From Paenibacillus tengchongensis (lineage in GTDB: Bacteria > Bacillota > Bacilli > Paenibacillales > Paenibacillaceae), in NCBI RefSeq assembly GCF_008973665.1, contig NZ_WACP01000002.1, forward strand, positions 602,309 to 666,308: a stretch of DNA of 64,000 nt, in the 5' to 3' direction. This document shows, in pieces, positions 1 to 9,526 of the stretch. The position numbers and the translations under genes are program-made. Each line of letters begins with the position of its first letter. Position 1 is the stretch's first letter. The notes under the pieces were generated by a model, which had not been told where the DNA came from, ran no database searches, and worked only from the letters and a program-made list of their open reading frames with translations.

Positions 1-705
1 AATGGACCCGTGGTCAATGATGACCAGGCGTTTGCAGAGGTCCTCGATATCGCCGAGGTCATGAGTGGTCAACATGACCGTGGTCTGCTGCTCTTCATTG
101 ATCTTCTTAATAAATTCCCGGATTTTCTGCTTCACCGATACATCGAGGCCGATGGTTGGCTCATCCAGGTACAGGATCGGCGGGTTATGTATAAGTGCGG
201 CTGCGAGATCGGCGCGCATGCGCTGCCCCAGCGACAGCTTGCGGGCGGAGAGGTGGATGAATTCATCCATACCCAGCAGCTCCGTGAATTGCTCCAAATT
301 CCGGCGGTATACGGCCTCGGGGATCTGGTAAATGTCCTTTAGCAGCGAGAACGATTCGACAATCGGGATGTCCCACCACAGCTGGGTCCGCTGCCCGAAG
401 ACTGCGCCGATCTGGGCGGCGTTTTCCATCCTTTTTTTGTAAGGATTGATACCGTTTACAGAAATGCTTCCTGCCGAGGGGGCTAATATGCCGGTCAGCA
501 TCTTGATCGTGGTCGATTTGCCAGCGCCGTTCGGTCCGACATACGCTACCGTTTCTCCGGCTTCCACGCTGAGGTTCAGCGGCTTCACCGCCACCTTCTC
601 GACATGCTTCGGGACCAGCAGATGCTTGAACGCGCCCTTCAGCCCCGGTTCTTTGACAGCCTGCATGAAGGACTTGGACAGTCCCCGGGCTTCGATAATG
701 CTCAA
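1..705 (-). CDS. ABC transporter ATP-binding protein, 3' end cut off by window edge
   Basis: Nucleotide-binding subunit of an ABC-2 type exporter; 235 codons are visible and the C-terminus lies beyond position 1. It starts at TTG (703-705), with GAGGAGG at 714-720 and an 8-nt spacer. Visible motifs, in order: Walker A GPNGAGKST, the segment FGQRTQLWWD, signature LSLGQRMRADLAAAL, and Walker B ILYLDEPTIGLDV followed by the H-loop TTHDLGD. The FGQRTQLWW and LGQRMRADLAAAL segments are typical of the uncharacterised COG4586-like family, which usually works with two six-TM ABC-2 permeases; those would lie to the left. The substrate cannot be told. It is divergent from the LuxR-type gene at 967. Confidence 0.88.
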   Translation of the reverse strand, partial: MSIIEARGLSKSFMQAVKEPGLKGAFKHLLVPKHVEKVAVKPLNLSVEAGETVAYVGPNGAGKSTTIKMLTGILAPSAGSISVNGINPYKKRMENAAQIGAVFGQRTQLWWDIPIVESFSLLKDIYQIPEAVYRRNLEQFTELLGMDEFIHLSARKLSLGQRMRADLAAALIHNPPILYLDEPTIGLDVSVKQKIREFIKKINEEQQTTVMLTTHDLGDIEDLCKRLVIIDHGSI

Positions 706-850
706 GATAAAAACCTCCTCTGTCTCATTCATCCAAAAGACGTGCCTCGTCACTATAGCACTCGCAGGGTGTCGAAAGCTGGCGGTTTTTAGCGGGAAAG
801 ATATTATTTTTGCCGCATGTTCACGGAATGATTGGAGGTTGGGCAGGAAG

Positions 851-879
851 TTTACATTACTTTAGGATTGCGGTAAAAT
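851..879 (+). promoter_or_regulatory. SigA-type promoter for the LuxR-type regulator
   Basis: TTTACA (851-856), a 17-nt spacer, then TAAAAT (874-879), about 90 nt upstream of the TTG start at 967. A second similar pair, TTTACA 879-884 and TAAATA 902-907, also has 17-nt spacing. Either or both could be used. Confidence 0.45.
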
Positions 880-966
880 TTACAGTGAATTTTTTTACAT
901 ATAAATACATAATGGAAATATTACTCGCTGTTTACGTCAAACCATGGTCTTGCAAGGGGGATATCG

Positions 967-1752
967 TTGAATACTTCATATATAGACCGCAAAGCCTGGT
1001 GTACGCCAAGTGATCTGACCTTTCATTCCAGTCCGGCTTCCGCCCAGAAGATCAGTGCTTCCGCCGATCCGTTGCAGCATGCCTACCATCATGCCATGAT
1101 CCAGCTGATCCGCAAAGAGATTGCCGGAATTGAGCAGTATATTTCCATTCCGTATGCTTTCTTTCTGACGGATTGTTCCGGCCGGCTGCTGGAATTCTCC
1201 AGCTCCTCTGCGGACATCCGGGCCGAAATGGAGCAAATGGGCTTCGGTATCGGCAAGAGTCTGGCCAAGGATACCGCCGGCCTGAATGCCGTGTCTCTGT
1301 CCATGGAGATGAACCGGCTCGCCGTGGTGAAGGGGGAGGAGCATTCGAATCCGGCATTGCAGCGCTGGAACTGTGTCTGTGCTCCGGTTCAGCTGGACGG
1401 CAGCGTCCGGGGCTATCTGGATATCTCTTTTCTCCAGGGGCAGCAGATCGAATTCGCCATTCCGTTCGTCCGGCAGATCGTCTCCAGCATTGCGGGCAAA
1501 TGGATGAGCTCTACACCGGATCTGCAGCAATATAACCAGGAAATTGTCTTTATCCAGTACCGGCTGACGCGGAGGGAGCGGGATGTGGCCCAGCTATGGT
1601 CCCTTGAGAAGAGTGCGCTCTATATTTCCAACGAATTGGGGATCAGCGAAGGGACGGTGCGGAATATGGTGAAGAGCATCTATTTAAAAATGAAGGTGAA
1701 CGACCGGTCGCAGTTTGTCAAAAGACTGGTGCGGCCCTCTGATGAAATCTGA
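967..1752 (+). CDS. LuxR-type HTH transcriptional regulator with GAF-like sensory region
   Basis: Probable transcription factor of 261 aa. The start is TTG at 967 with an AAGGGGG ribosome site at 953-959. Residues about 40-185 resemble the GAF-like N-terminal part of acetoin or sigma-54-type activators (YAFFLTDCSGRLLEF, the GKSLAKDTAGLNAVSL region, VCAPVQLDGSVRGYLDIS), a likely ligand-sensing module. The C-terminal part (about 195-255) is a LuxR/FixJ helix-turn-helix: LTRRERDVAQLW, then ISNELGISEGTVRNMVKSIY. There is no sigma-54 AAA+ domain and no phosphoacceptor receiver domain. It converges on the gcv operon, sharing a bidirectional hairpin. The signal and targets are unknown. Confidence 0.8.
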   Translation: MNTSYIDRKAWCTPSDLTFHSSPASAQKISASADPLQHAYHHAMIQLIRKEIAGIEQYISIPYAFFLTDCSGRLLEFSSSSADIRAEMEQMGFGIGKSLAKDTAGLNAVSLSMEMNRLAVVKGEEHSNPALQRWNCVCAPVQLDGSVRGYLDISFLQGQQIEFAIPFVRQIVSSIAGKWMSSTPDLQQYNQEIVFIQYRLTRRERDVAQLWSLEKSALYISNELGISEGTVRNMVKSIYLKMKVNDRSQFVKRLVRPSDEI

Positions 1753-1787
1753 AGCAGATACATAGAAGCTTTATACGGAGTAAACAA

Positions 1788-1826
1788 AACGGGTGTGCTT
1801 TCCTTATTAAGGAGAGCACACCCGTT
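1788..1826. terminator. Bidirectional intrinsic terminator
   Basis: Near-perfect inverted repeat AACGGGTGTGCT...AGCACACCCGTT with a short TTATTAA centre, lying between two convergent genes. On the minus strand the stem runs into GTTTTGTTT, so it best serves as the gcv operon terminator. Confidence 0.8.
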
Positions 1827-1840
1827 GCTGTCGGGTTATT

Positions 1841-3301
1841 TTAACCGCAGGCGCAGTTCAGCACCGGCTTGCGGGCCGCCTGCGTCTCGTCGAGCCGGCT
1901 GATCTCGGTCGTATGCGGAGCGTTGATGACGATCTCCGGCGTCTCTTGTGCCTCCTTGACGATCTGGATCATCGTATCAATGAAGCCGTCCAGTGTCTCT
2001 TTGCTTTCGGTTTCGGTCGGTTCAATCATCATGCATTCCTCAACGGTCAGCGGGAAGTACACAGTAGGCGGGTGGTAGCCGAAGTCGAGCAGCCGCTTGG
2101 CCACGTCCAGCGTGCGCACGCCGTACTGCTTCAGGTTACGGCCGGACATGACGAACTCATGCTTGCAGACACCCGGATACGGGATTTCAAAATAAGGCGC
2201 GAGCCGGTGCATCATATAATTGGCGTTCAGCACCGCATTCTCGGACACCTCGCGCAGCCCCTCCGGACCGTAGGTACGGATGTAGGCATAGGCCCGCACC
2301 AGGATACCGAAGTTACCGTAATAAGCCTTCACGCGGCCGATCGATTCCGGCCCGCCTGTATGCAGTGAGAAGCTGCCGTCTTCATTCCGGGCAACCGTCG
2401 GCTGCGGCAGGAACGGGATCAGCTTCGCCTTTACGCCGACCGGTCCGGCGCCAGGACCGCCGCCGCCGTGCGGAGTGCTCATCGTCTTGTGCAGGTTCAG
2501 GTGCACGACGTCAAAGCCCATATCACCGGGGCGGGTAATGCCCATAATCGCATTGGAGTTGGCGCCGTCGTAATAGAGCAGGCCGCCTGCTTCGTGCACG
2601 ATGGACGCGATCTCCACGATCTGCGTCTCGAACAGTCCGAGCGTGCTCGGGTTGGTCAGCATCAGGGCGGCGGTGTCGCTGCCGACAGCCGCTTTCAGCG
2701 CTTCCAGATCGACCATGCCCTTGTCATTGGACGGGATGGTGATGGTATCAAGACCCGCTGCCGCAGCACTGGCCGGGTTCGTGCCATGCGAGGAATCGGG
2801 CACGATGACCTTGGTGCGGGCCTCGCCGCGGCTCTCATGGTAGGCGCGGATCATCATCAGCCCGGTCCATTCGCCGTGGGCGCCGGCGGCCGGCTGCAGG
2901 GAGACCGCATCCATGCCGGTCAGGGCGGCGATGTCCTTCTGCAGAGTATACATCAGCTCCAGCGCGCCCTGAAGACTCTCTTCCGGCTGGTACGGATGGA
3001 TCTTGGCCAGTCCGGGGAAGCGGGCGACATCTTCATTGATCTTCGGGTTATATTTCATCGTGCAGGAGCCGAGCGGATAGAAGCCGTTGTCGACGCCGAA
3101 GTTGCGGCGGGAGAGGGCGGTGTAGTGACGGATGACATCTACCTCCGACACCTCCGGCAGTACGGCCGGTTCACTGCGCAGCAGTCCGGCGGGAATCAGG
3201 CTCTCAATGGCTTCTTCCTGCGGAACATCGCAGGCCGGCAGGGAGTAGGCCGAGCGTCCGGGACGGCTCAGCTCGAAGATCAGACTTTGTTCCGGTTTCA
3301 T
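1841..3301 (-). CDS. gcvPB: Glycine dehydrogenase (decarboxylating) subunit 2
   Basis: C-terminal half of the split P-protein of the glycine cleavage system, 486 aa, the normal length for the Bacillus-type subunit 2. With GcvPA it decarboxylates glycine using PLP and passes the aminomethyl group to lipoyl-GcvH in the cytoplasm. The PLP lysine lies in [19 protein letters not shown] (K272), and the [13 protein letters not shown] and [11 protein letters not shown] segments are conserved. The ATG overlaps the gcvPA stop by 4 nt (ATGA), indicating translational coupling. It is last in the gcvT-gcvPA-gcvPB operon under the glycine riboswitch. The protein ends in a short VLNCACG tail. Confidence 0.97.
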   Translation of the reverse strand: MKPEQSLIFELSRPGRSAYSLPACDVPQEEAIESLIPAGLLRSEPAVLPEVSEVDVIRHYTALSRRNFGVDNGFYPLGSCTMKYNPKINEDVARFPGLAKIHPYQPEESLQGALELMYTLQKDIAALTGMDAVSLQPAAGAHGEWTGLMMIRAYHESRGEARTKVIVPDSSHGTNPASAAAAGLDTITIPSNDKGMVDLEALKAAVGSDTAALMLTNPSTLGLFETQIVEIASIVHEAGGLLYYDGANSNAIMGITRPGDMGFDVVHLNLHKTMSTPHGGGGPGAGPVGVKAKLIPFLPQPTVARNEDGSFSLHTGGPESIGRVKAYYGNFGILVRAYAYIRTYGPEGLREVSENAVLNANYMMHRLAPYFEIPYPGVCKHEFVMSGRNLKQYGVRTLDVAKRLLDFGYHPPTVYFPLTVEECMMIEPTETESKETLDGFIDTMIQIVKEAQETPEIVINAPHTTEISRLDETQAARKPVLNCACG

Positions 3302-4650
3302 AGACAGCCCTCCAGTACGCTTACGAATTGATCGATTTCGGCTTTGCTTCTCTTCTCGGTGACGGCAATCAGCATATGTCCGGCCAGCTCGGGATAATCG
3401 CGGCCGAGGTCGTAGCCGCCGAGAATGCCGGCTTTCAGCAGCCTGGCGTTAATGTCTGCAATATTTGTGCCCTCCGGCAGCTTCAGGACGAATTCGTTAA
3501 AGTATGGTGCGGTAAAGGCGGCTTCGGCGCCGCTGATTCCGGCGAGCTTATCTGCGGCATAACGGCTCTTGCGGATGTTCAATCCGCCGACCTCGCGCAT
3601 GCCCTCCTTGCCCATGACGGACAGGTAGACCGATGCGCACAGCGCCAGCAGCGCCTGGTTGGAGCAGATATTCGACGTCGCCTTCTCGCGGCGGATATGC
3701 TGCTCGCGCGCCTGCAGCGTCAGCACGAAGCCGCGTTTGCCGTTCCTGTCGACCGTCTGGCCGACGATGCGGCCCGGCATGCGGCGCATCAGATGCTCGG
3801 CGACGGCGAAGAAGCCGCAGGTCGGCCCGCCGAGCGAGGCCGGGATGCCGAGCGGCTGCGCATCGCCGACCACGATGTCGGCGCCGAGCCTGCCCGGCGC
3901 CTCCAGCACCCCGAGCGCCAGCGGATTCGCGCTGACGACGAGCAGGCCCTTGGCCGCGTGAATCAGCGGCTCTATGGCCGCAAGGTCCTCAATCGCCCCG
4001 AAGAAATTCGGCGATTGGAGCAGCACAGCGGCCGTCTCGCCGTCGATGGCGGCGGCGAGCTCTGCCTGGTCGGTTACGCCGTTCCGGTAACCGACCTCGA
4101 CAATGCTCAGCCCCAGCGCACGGGCTGAGGTGGCCAGCACCTGGCGCGCCTCCGGGTGCACGGTGCGGGAGACGACCAGCTTCTTGCGCTTGGTCGCTCC
4201 CGCAGCCAACACAGCCGCCTCCGCAAAAGCGGTGGCCCCGTCGTACATGCTCGCGTTGGCGACCTTCATGCCGGTCAGCTCGCAGATATAGGACTGGAAT
4301 TCGAAGATGGCCTGCAGCTCGCCCTGGCTGATCTCCGGCTGATAAGGGGTATAGGCGGTATAGAATTCCGAACGGGAAATGACATGGTTAATGACGACCG
4401 GGATGTGGTGGTCATAAAGGCCGGCGCCCAGGAAGCTGGCATGGGTGTCGAAGTTGGCGTTCTTGTCCGCCAGCTCCTTCATGTGGCGCAGGAGGGCATA
4501 TTCATCGAGCGCTTCCGACATCGGCAGGGTTCCCTGATAACGGACCGATTGTGGGATATCGGCGAACAGCTCCTCGATGGACCGGATGCCGACCGTCTCC
4601 ATCATCTCCTGGCGGTCCTGCTCGGTCATGGGCAGATAGCGGTGCTTCAT
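3298..4650 (-). CDS. gcvPA: Glycine dehydrogenase (decarboxylating) subunit 1
   Basis: N-terminal half of the split glycine decarboxylase, 450 aa, matching the usual length of subunit 1. It begins [17 protein letters not shown], as Bacillus GcvPA proteins do, and carries [20 protein letters not shown] and [13 protein letters not shown], conserved in this subunit. It lacks the PLP-binding lysine, which is in GcvPB. It overlaps gcvT by 4 nt upstream (4647-4650) and gcvPB by 4 nt downstream, so all three proteins are probably translated in a coupled way. Confidence 0.97.
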   Translation of the reverse strand: MKHRYLPMTEQDRQEMMETVGIRSIEELFADIPQSVRYQGTLPMSEALDEYALLRHMKELADKNANFDTHASFLGAGLYDHHIPVVINHVISRSEFYTAYTPYQPEISQGELQAIFEFQSYICELTGMKVANASMYDGATAFAEAAVLAAGATKRKKLVVSRTVHPEARQVLATSARALGLSIVEVGYRNGVTDQAELAAAIDGETAAVLLQSPNFFGAIEDLAAIEPLIHAAKGLLVVSANPLALGVLEAPGRLGADIVVGDAQPLGIPASLGGPTCGFFAVAEHLMRRMPGRIVGQTVDRNGKRGFVLTLQAREQHIRREKATSNICSNQALLALCASVYLSVMGKEGMREVGGLNIRKSRYAADKLAGISGAEAAFTAPYFNEFVLKLPEGTNIADINARLLKAGILGGYDLGRDYPELAGHMLIAVTEKRSKAEIDQFVSVLEGCL

Positions 4651-5771
4651 TGCGGGTTCACTCCTTGGCTCTTTTTGTAAAAGGGTGCTTTGACTACGGC
4701 CGCCTTGAGCTGCTTGCCGCGGATCTCCACGTAAACCTCGGTGCCGATGGCGGTATAGGCCGTATCCAGCAGCGCCAGTCCGAGATTGCGCTTCAGCGTT
4801 GGCGACTGAGTCCCGGTGGTGATCTCGCCGATCTTCACGCCTTCCGCATAGACCGGATAATGGGAGCGCGGGATGCCGCGGTCGATCATCTCCAGGCCGA
4901 CCAGGCGGCGGGGGAGTCCCGCTTCCTTCTGCGCAAGCAGGGCATCGCGGCCGATGAAGTCGCCTTTGTCCAGCTTCACGAAGAACTGGACGCCTGCCTC
5001 GAGCGGCGTAATGTCCGCCGACAGCTCCTGGCCGTAGAGCGGCAGCTTCGCTTCGAAGCGAAGCGTGTCGCGGGCGCCGAGGCCGGCCGGAGTCAGGCCG
5101 TGCGGAGCGCCTGCAGCGAGCAGTCCGTTCCAGAGCGCTTCCGCTGTGCCGGAGGAAGCATACAGTTCAAAGCCGTCCTCGCCGGTGTAACCGGTACGGG
5201 AGAGCAATACAGGCACGCCGCAGACTTCGGCGTTCTCGATAAAGTGAAAGGGCTTCAGCTCGCTCAGCGGGGAAGGGGTAACGGTCTGCAGAACCGTTTC
5301 GGCCAGGGGGCCTTGCAAAGCGAGCAAAATCGTCTCGTCCGAGACATTGGTCAGGCTGACGCCGCTGAACTCGGTGGCAAGATGCTCCTGCAGCCACAGG
5401 AGATCCTTGTCGATATTGGAGGCGTTCACGACAAGCATATACCGCTCTTCGCCGAGCCGGTACACCAGGAGGTCGTCGACTACGCCGCCGTTGGGGTAGC
5501 ACATCAGCGTATACTGCGCCGCGCCGTCCGCCAGCTTGGATACGTCGTTGGTGGTCAGCTTCTGCAGGAACGCTTCCGCGCCGCTGCCCTGGACCATGAA
5601 CTCGCCCATATGCGAGACATCGAACAGGCCGGCCCGGCTGCGGACCGCTTCATGCTCCTTCACAATGCCGGTAAACTGCACCGGTAGCTCCCAGCCGCCG
5701 AAATCGATGCAGCGCGCTTCGGCAAAGGCGGAATAATAGTCATAAAAAGGCGTTTTTTTCAAGACGTCCAT
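4647..5771 (-). CDS. gcvT: Glycine cleavage system T protein (aminomethyltransferase)
   Basis: 374 aa, the usual length. It transfers the methylene group from aminomethyl-lipoyl-GcvH to tetrahydrofolate and releases ammonia. Seen: [13 protein letters not shown] near the N-terminus, [24 protein letters not shown] and [18 protein letters not shown], all characteristic GcvT folate/substrate-site segments. First gene of the operon. The ATG at 5769-5771 follows GGGAGTGACCCC. Upstream are a tandem glycine riboswitch and its terminator stem, so expression should rise with glycine. Confidence 0.97.
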   Translation of the reverse strand: MDVLKKTPFYDYYSAFAEARCIDFGGWELPVQFTGIVKEHEAVRSRAGLFDVSHMGEFMVQGSGAEAFLQKLTTNDVSKLADGAAQYTLMCYPNGGVVDDLLVYRLGEERYMLVVNASNIDKDLLWLQEHLATEFSGVSLTNVSDETILLALQGPLAETVLQTVTPSPLSELKPFHFIENAEVCGVPVLLSRTGYTGEDGFELYASSGTAEALWNGLLAAGAPHGLTPAGLGARDTLRFEAKLPLYGQELSADITPLEAGVQFFVKLDKGDFIGRDALLAQKEAGLPRRLVGLEMIDRGIPRSHYPVYAEGVKIGEITTGTQSPTLKRNLGLALLDTAYTAIGTEVYVEIRGKQLKAAVVKAPFYKKSQGVNPQ

Positions 5772-5828
5772 GGGGTCACTCCCTTAATCGGTTTGGGGAA
5801 TCTGGGCCGGGTGCTTGCCGGCCGGAAC

Positions 5829-5898
5829 AAAATAAAAAGGACAGGCGGATGCCAAAGATGCACGCTCACGCGCATAATCAGCTTTCCGCTCTGTCCTT
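5829..5898 (-). terminator. Expression-platform terminator of the glycine riboswitch
   Basis: On the minus strand AGGACAGAGCGGA (about 5898-5886) pairs with TCCGCCTGTCCT (about 5848-5837) and is followed by TTTTTATTTTG. The 5' arm overlaps the 3' end of aptamer 2, as expected if glycine binding sequesters it and turns transcription on. Confidence 0.75.
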
Positions 5899-6090
5899 TG
5901 TACCTGAGAGTTACCCTGCATAAGCAATAGGCAGGTTTCCCCGTTGGTGACCAGTATCCTGCTCCTGCAGTCTGATGCTCTCCAGAGATGCGTCCGGCAC
6001 AGGTCCTTTTGCCTGAGAGATTCACCCTTCACCGGGCTTACTCCTTCGGCGCTGTCTTCATGTGAGACAGTCTCTCCCTGTACCCTCATT
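5880..6090 (-). promoter_or_regulatory. Tandem glycine riboswitch
   Basis: Two adjacent aptamers in the gcvT leader, read on the minus strand. Aptamer 1 (about 6085-6000) has GGGAGAGACTG, GCCGAAGGAGTAAGC and AATCTCTCAGGCAAAAGGAC. Aptamer 2 (about 5998-5885) has TCTGGAGAGCATC, CACCAACGGGGAAACC and AACTCTCAGGTACAAAGGAC. These are hallmark conserved segments of the gcvT motif. The downstream stem plus T-run indicates a transcriptional on-switch for gcvT-gcvPA-gcvPB. Confidence 0.95.
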
Positions 6091-6183
6091 CGCAAACCGT
6101 ATGTTATTATGTCCCCTTAACACACTCGGGATTAGACCCGTCAGCATGTGCTTAACTTTGCGGGGTTCATTTCTGCTGACTCC

Positions 6184-6213
6184 ATTAAACCGGGTAACGG
6201 CTCCTACTGTCAA
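6184..6213 (-). promoter_or_regulatory. Candidate SigA promoter of the gcv operon
   Basis: On the minus strand TTGACA (6213-6208), 18 nt, TTTAAT (6189-6184). This would place the transcript start near 6177, about 90 nt upstream of aptamer 1. Confidence 0.5.
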
Positions 6214-6336
6214 CATAAAAAAAGTCGAAAAGCTGACAAAATTTATTTTCCTGTCAGTTATATTGACATTGGACCAAGCGATCACTTAGTCTATAACTGA
6301 ATTTACATATCCATTCCGGAAAAGAGGCGCGAGAGA

Positions 6337-6729
6337 ATGAGTGAAGTGCTGGATAACCTGCTGTACAGCGAAGAGCATGAATGGGCTCAGCAGGGTGAAG
6401 GACGCGTAGTACGTGTTGGGATTACGGATCATGCCCAGCACTTGCTGGGTGATATTGTGTTCGTGGAATTCCCGGAAATCGGCGCAGCGATTGCTGCAGG
6501 CGACAGCGTAGGAAGCATTGAGTCCGTCAAGACGGTTTCCGAATTATATTCACCGGTCTCGGGAAAAGTGACCAGAATCAACGAGGCGCTGGAAGCCAGC
6601 CCCGAGCTGATCAACGATGAGCCGTACGGCGGCGGATGGATTTTCGAGCTGGAGATCGACGGGGAATTTGCGGCTGCGGCCAGCGGTCTGCTGGATGCGG
6701 CGGCTTACCGCAAGCTGGTGACGGAATAG
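6337..6729 (+). CDS. gcvH: Glycine cleavage system H protein
   Basis: Lipoyl carrier protein of 130 aa, normal size. It shuttles the aminomethyl intermediate between the P, T and L proteins. The lipoylation site is in SVGSIESVKTVSELYSPVSG, with K65 as the modified lysine; YSEEHEWA and VGITDHAQHLLGDIVFVE are typical. It is transcribed away from the gcvT operon and is not covered by the riboswitch, so its control is separate. A TTGACA at 6263-6268 with a poor -10 may be its promoter. Start ATG at 6337 after a purine-rich GAGGCGCGAGAGA. Confidence 0.97.
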   Translation: MSEVLDNLLYSEEHEWAQQGEGRVVRVGITDHAQHLLGDIVFVEFPEIGAAIAAGDSVGSIESVKTVSELYSPVSGKVTRINEALEASPELINDEPYGGGWIFELEIDGEFAAAASGLLDAAAYRKLVTE

Positions 6730-6860
6730 TTTTACAGCGGTCAAAATACTTCTCAGGCCCAACACCTGAATCAGCGCTAGCTTTATTAAGCATGGGCGTT
6801 TAGAGCTTGGGCACGGACCCGGGCTATGCTAAAGAGCGCCGAAATCGGCCGATGCAGGAA

Positions 6861-6998
6861 TAGAGGATTTTTGTACCTCTAATTTCAGCCTAGGGTCTAC
6901 TTTCAGCAGATTAGTGGCATATTCTGCCTCTAATTCAGTGAAGTTTATCCAAATCGGACATTTCAGCAAAATTAGAGGCAGTTTTTCCCCTTAATTTG
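6861..6998. repeat. Three degenerate hairpin units in the gcvH downstream region
   Basis: The 356-nt gap 6730-7085 holds no convincing gene. Three successive units share a small inverted repeat of the form TTAGAGGCA...TGCCTCTAATTTCAGC: 6861-6889, 6904-6937 and 6964-6998. Each is flanked by TTTCAGC-like sequence. They look like decayed copies of an intergenic repeat. Confidence 0.5.
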
Positions 6999-7085
6999 GG
7001 ATGGGCCCACAAGAAAAACAAGGCAGATTTCGCGGGAAGGGCGGGGTCTGTCTTGTTTTGTTTACTTGTATGTTTTCAAAAGGGC

Positions 7086-7754
7086 TTAGCGGTCCGGATA
7101 CTCCAGTAGCGAAGGGTACAGGGTCGGGGCGATTTCCCAGAGTACACGGAGCAGCGGCAGCGCCAGTAGCGCGAATAAGACTAGCAGGATCAGTAAGCGG
7201 TACCTTCTGCGCAGGCGCATATCCGGCTTAAGCACAAAGTAATAGACTCCCGCCGAATAAAAAGGGTAAAGGATGACCGCGGACCAGCCCATGCAGACGA
7301 TAAGTGTGGCATGTCCGACTCCATAGGCAATCATGGCATCCGGATTATACTCCGGGCTGATCTGCAGGATAAGCAATACCAGAGGGATGCACGCAAACGC
7401 CAGTCTCAGCGGAAACCAGGAGATCCGGCGATCCTCCGCCGCTTCAAACTGCATCCACCATACACCGAACCAGCACAGCGCATATAATGCAGCGGGGATG
7501 AGACAGGACGCGGCAAGGGGAGCCAGATCCCGCCAGGGAAAAAGAGGCGAAGAATCCCAGCCGCGGGCAGCCAGGCCTTCGCCGAAGAACAGGAATATGG
7601 CCGAAAAAGCGCCAAGCAGAAACGAAATGAATCCTTGCGCGAACATAACGATAACCAGTGCGGCCAGCAGCCGCAGCGCACCGAATAACCGGGCAGGACT
7701 GCGGGGAGTTTCATCCTTGATATGCATAGTCCGTTCAAGCTCCTTATCCAGCAT
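7086..7754 (-). CDS. Hypothetical multi-pass membrane protein
   Basis: 222 aa with about five or six hydrophobic segments: LFGALRLLAALVIVMFAQG, a second run FISFLLGAFSAIFLFFG, then further runs near residues 80-100, 110-130, 145-170 and 185-205. Charged residues are concentrated at the termini. I recognise no family. It lies 47 nt downstream of motB on the same strand and could be co-transcribed with motAB. The start is uncertain: ATG 7754 has no clear ribosome site, while ATG 7727 has AAGGAG 12 nt upstream. Confidence 0.65.
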   Translation of the reverse strand: MLDKELERTMHIKDETPRSPARLFGALRLLAALVIVMFAQGFISFLLGAFSAIFLFFGEGLAARGWDSSPLFPWRDLAPLAASCLIPAALYALCWFGVWWMQFEAAEDRRISWFPLRLAFACIPLVLLILQISPEYNPDAMIAYGVGHATLIVCMGWSAVILYPFYSAGVYYFVLKPDMRLRRRYRLLILLVLFALLALPLLRVLWEIAPTLYPSLLEYPDR

Positions 7755-7801
7755 AATAAGTCTACCGCTTCTGCCGATTTCTGAGCTGAATGACGATGCT
7801 T

Positions 7802-8680
7802 CTATTCCTCTTCCTGCAGCTGCCGCAGCACAATAATCTCTACGCGGCGGTTCTTCTGCCGGCCTTCTGCCGTTCCGTTATCATAGGCGGGCCGGGTGTC
7901 CGCATAACCGGCATACTGGAATTCCTCCGGATTTAACCCTTCACTCTCCAGAAAAAATCGCAATACGGACAGCGCGCGCGCTCCCGACAGCTCCCAGTTA
8001 TCATTGTACTGCGAGCCTGCGGATACCGGCGTATTGTCGGTATGGCCCTCGATACTGACGATGGCTCCGATATCGCTGAACAGGCCGGACAGCTGCCGCA
8101 GCGCCGGCAAGGCCGGCGCCTTCAAATCCGCCTTCCCGAGGTCAAACAGAAACCGGTCGCTGAGCGTAATGGCAATACCCTGCGGCTTGTCGGCGACAAA
8201 GATCTGATCGCCCAACTCATTGTCCTGCACATACCGGGTGATCACATCCATCAGTGCGGCCAGCTTCGCTTCCTGCTCACGGAAGGCGAGCTCGCGCGCC
8301 GAAGGCTGATCCTGGTCATCGGAGGCTTCACCTGGACTGGCTGCATTGCCGCCGCCGGCTTCTCCGCCTTCGTTGTCATTTCCCTGATCCTCCCCGGCGC
8401 TGCCGGCATGGTCCGCATTCCCCGGATCGCTGCCTTCGAGTCCTTGTTCACCGTCCAATATGCCGCTGCCGCCTTCGAGCACCGGATTTCCGGTTCTGAA
8501 GGTCTCCGATAGCGAGCCCGTGACAATTTTGTACTTCTCCGTATCCAGGCTGCTCATCGCATACATGACCACAAAGAAAATGAGCAGCAGCGTAATCAAA
8601 TCCGCGTAGGTAATCATCCAGCGTTCCTGGTTGTCCCGCCCGTCCGCGCGTCGCCGCTGTCTGCGGCCCCGCTGCCTCAT
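7802..8680 (-). CDS. motB: Flagellar stator protein MotB (OmpA-like C-terminus)
   Basis: 292 aa. A basic N-terminus (RQRGRRQRRR) precedes one TM helix, MITYADLITLLLIFFVVMYA, with the ion-binding aspartate at D27. About residues 65-125 form an acidic Gly/Asp/Glu/Asn linker. The C-terminal half is an OmpA/MotB peptidoglycan-binding domain (IEGHTDNTPVS, NWELSGARALSVLRFF, GYADTRPAYDN, KNRRVEIIVL). Its ATG overlaps the motA stop by 4 nt. With MotA it forms the stator of the flagellar motor. I cannot tell from sequence alone whether the coupling ion is H+ or Na+ (MotB or MotS type). Confidence 0.92.
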   Translation of the reverse strand: MRQRGRRQRRRADGRDNQERWMITYADLITLLLIFFVVMYAMSSLDTEKYKIVTGSLSETFRTGNPVLEGGSGILDGEQGLEGSDPGNADHAGSAGEDQGNDNEGGEAGGGNAASPGEASDDQDQPSARELAFREQEAKLAALMDVITRYVQDNELGDQIFVADKPQGIAITLSDRFLFDLGKADLKAPALPALRQLSGLFSDIGAIVSIEGHTDNTPVSAGSQYNDNWELSGARALSVLRFFLESEGLNPEEFQYAGYADTRPAYDNGTAEGRQKNRRVEIIVLRQLQEEE

Positions 8681-9462
8681 CGCCGGTCCCGTCTTTCTGA
8701 ATCCGGCTCAGCCGAAGCAGCCGCGCCCAGGAAGGAATTCAGTTTTTTGCGCACCAGCTGCGGGTGATCGCCGTTCTGCAGAGCGAGAATGCCGACCATC
8801 AGCATCTCCATACTGCTCAGTTCGCTTTGGCTGCGGGATTTGATCTTGGAAGCAATGGGTAAAAAAATTAAATTAGCGCTGGCTACCCCGTATAGCGTCG
8901 CCGTAAAGGCAACGGCAATCGAGGACCCCAGCGTGGAAGGGTCGCTCAGGCTGCCGAGCACATGGATCAGCCCCATCACGGTGCCGATGATGCCCATGGT
9001 CGGGGCGTAGCCGCCGGCCGCTTCAAAAATTTTGGCATAGCCTTCATGCTTGGCTTCTACCGCATCCATCTCCAGCTCCAGAATTTGCCGGACCTGGCCT
9101 GGATCGTTGCCGTCGACAATAAGAAGCAGCCCTTCGCGGGTGAACGGATCGGGATGCTCCTCGGCCCGTTTCTCCAGCGCCAGCACGCCGGTACGGCGGG
9201 TAACTGCAGACATGGCGATCAGCTCTTCGGCCTTCGCTTCATCGTCGTCTTGCCGCCGGCCAAAAGCCATGCGCAGCGCCGCGGGAACCGTGCGCAGCCG
9301 CGAAGCCGGAAAGCTGACCAGCACCGCGGCCAGCGTGCCGCCGAACACGATCAGGGCGGCGTTCGGCTGCAGCAGCCCGGAGAGGCTTCCGCCCTCCTGG
9401 AGGAAGCCGCCGACCAGGGCCGCCAGCCCGGCGAGCAGGCCGATAAGGGTGATGATATCCAT
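8677..9462 (-). CDS. motA: Flagellar stator protein MotA
   Basis: 261 aa with four hydrophobic segments. TM1 is MDIITLIGLLAGLAALVGGF, TM2 about residues 34-52, and TM3/TM4 about 147-200, containing GGYAPTMGIIGTVMGLIHVL with the conserved proline. The cytoplasmic loop carries the charged residues that contact the rotor (EKRAEEHPDPFTREGL). Forms the ion channel with MotB. First gene of the pair; the stop overlaps the motB start. No other flagellar genes are in the window, as is common for motAB in Bacilli. Confidence 0.93.
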   Translation of the reverse strand: MDIITLIGLLAGLAALVGGFLQEGGSLSGLLQPNAALIVFGGTLAAVLVSFPASRLRTVPAALRMAFGRRQDDDEAKAEELIAMSAVTRRTGVLALEKRAEEHPDPFTREGLLLIVDGNDPGQVRQILELEMDAVEAKHEGYAKIFEAAGGYAPTMGIIGTVMGLIHVLGSLSDPSTLGSSIAVAFTATLYGVASANLIFLPIASKIKSRSQSELSSMEMLMVGILALQNGDHPQLVRKKLNSFLGAAASAEPDSERRDRR

Positions 9463-9497
9463 GAGTTCAGACTCCTAACGTTTCTCTAAGATAGAGT

Positions 9498-9526
9498 TTG
9501 CAACACTGTAGTCTACACTGTATAAT
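9498..9526 (+). promoter_or_regulatory. SigA promoter of uvrB with a possible LexA-like palindrome just downstream
   Basis: TTGCAA (9498-9503), 17 nt, perfect TATAAT (9521-9526). The uvrB start is 117 nt further on. GGAACAAATATTCC at 9532-9545 is an inverted repeat close to the start of transcription and resembles a weakened Bacillus LexA box. Confidence 0.7.
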
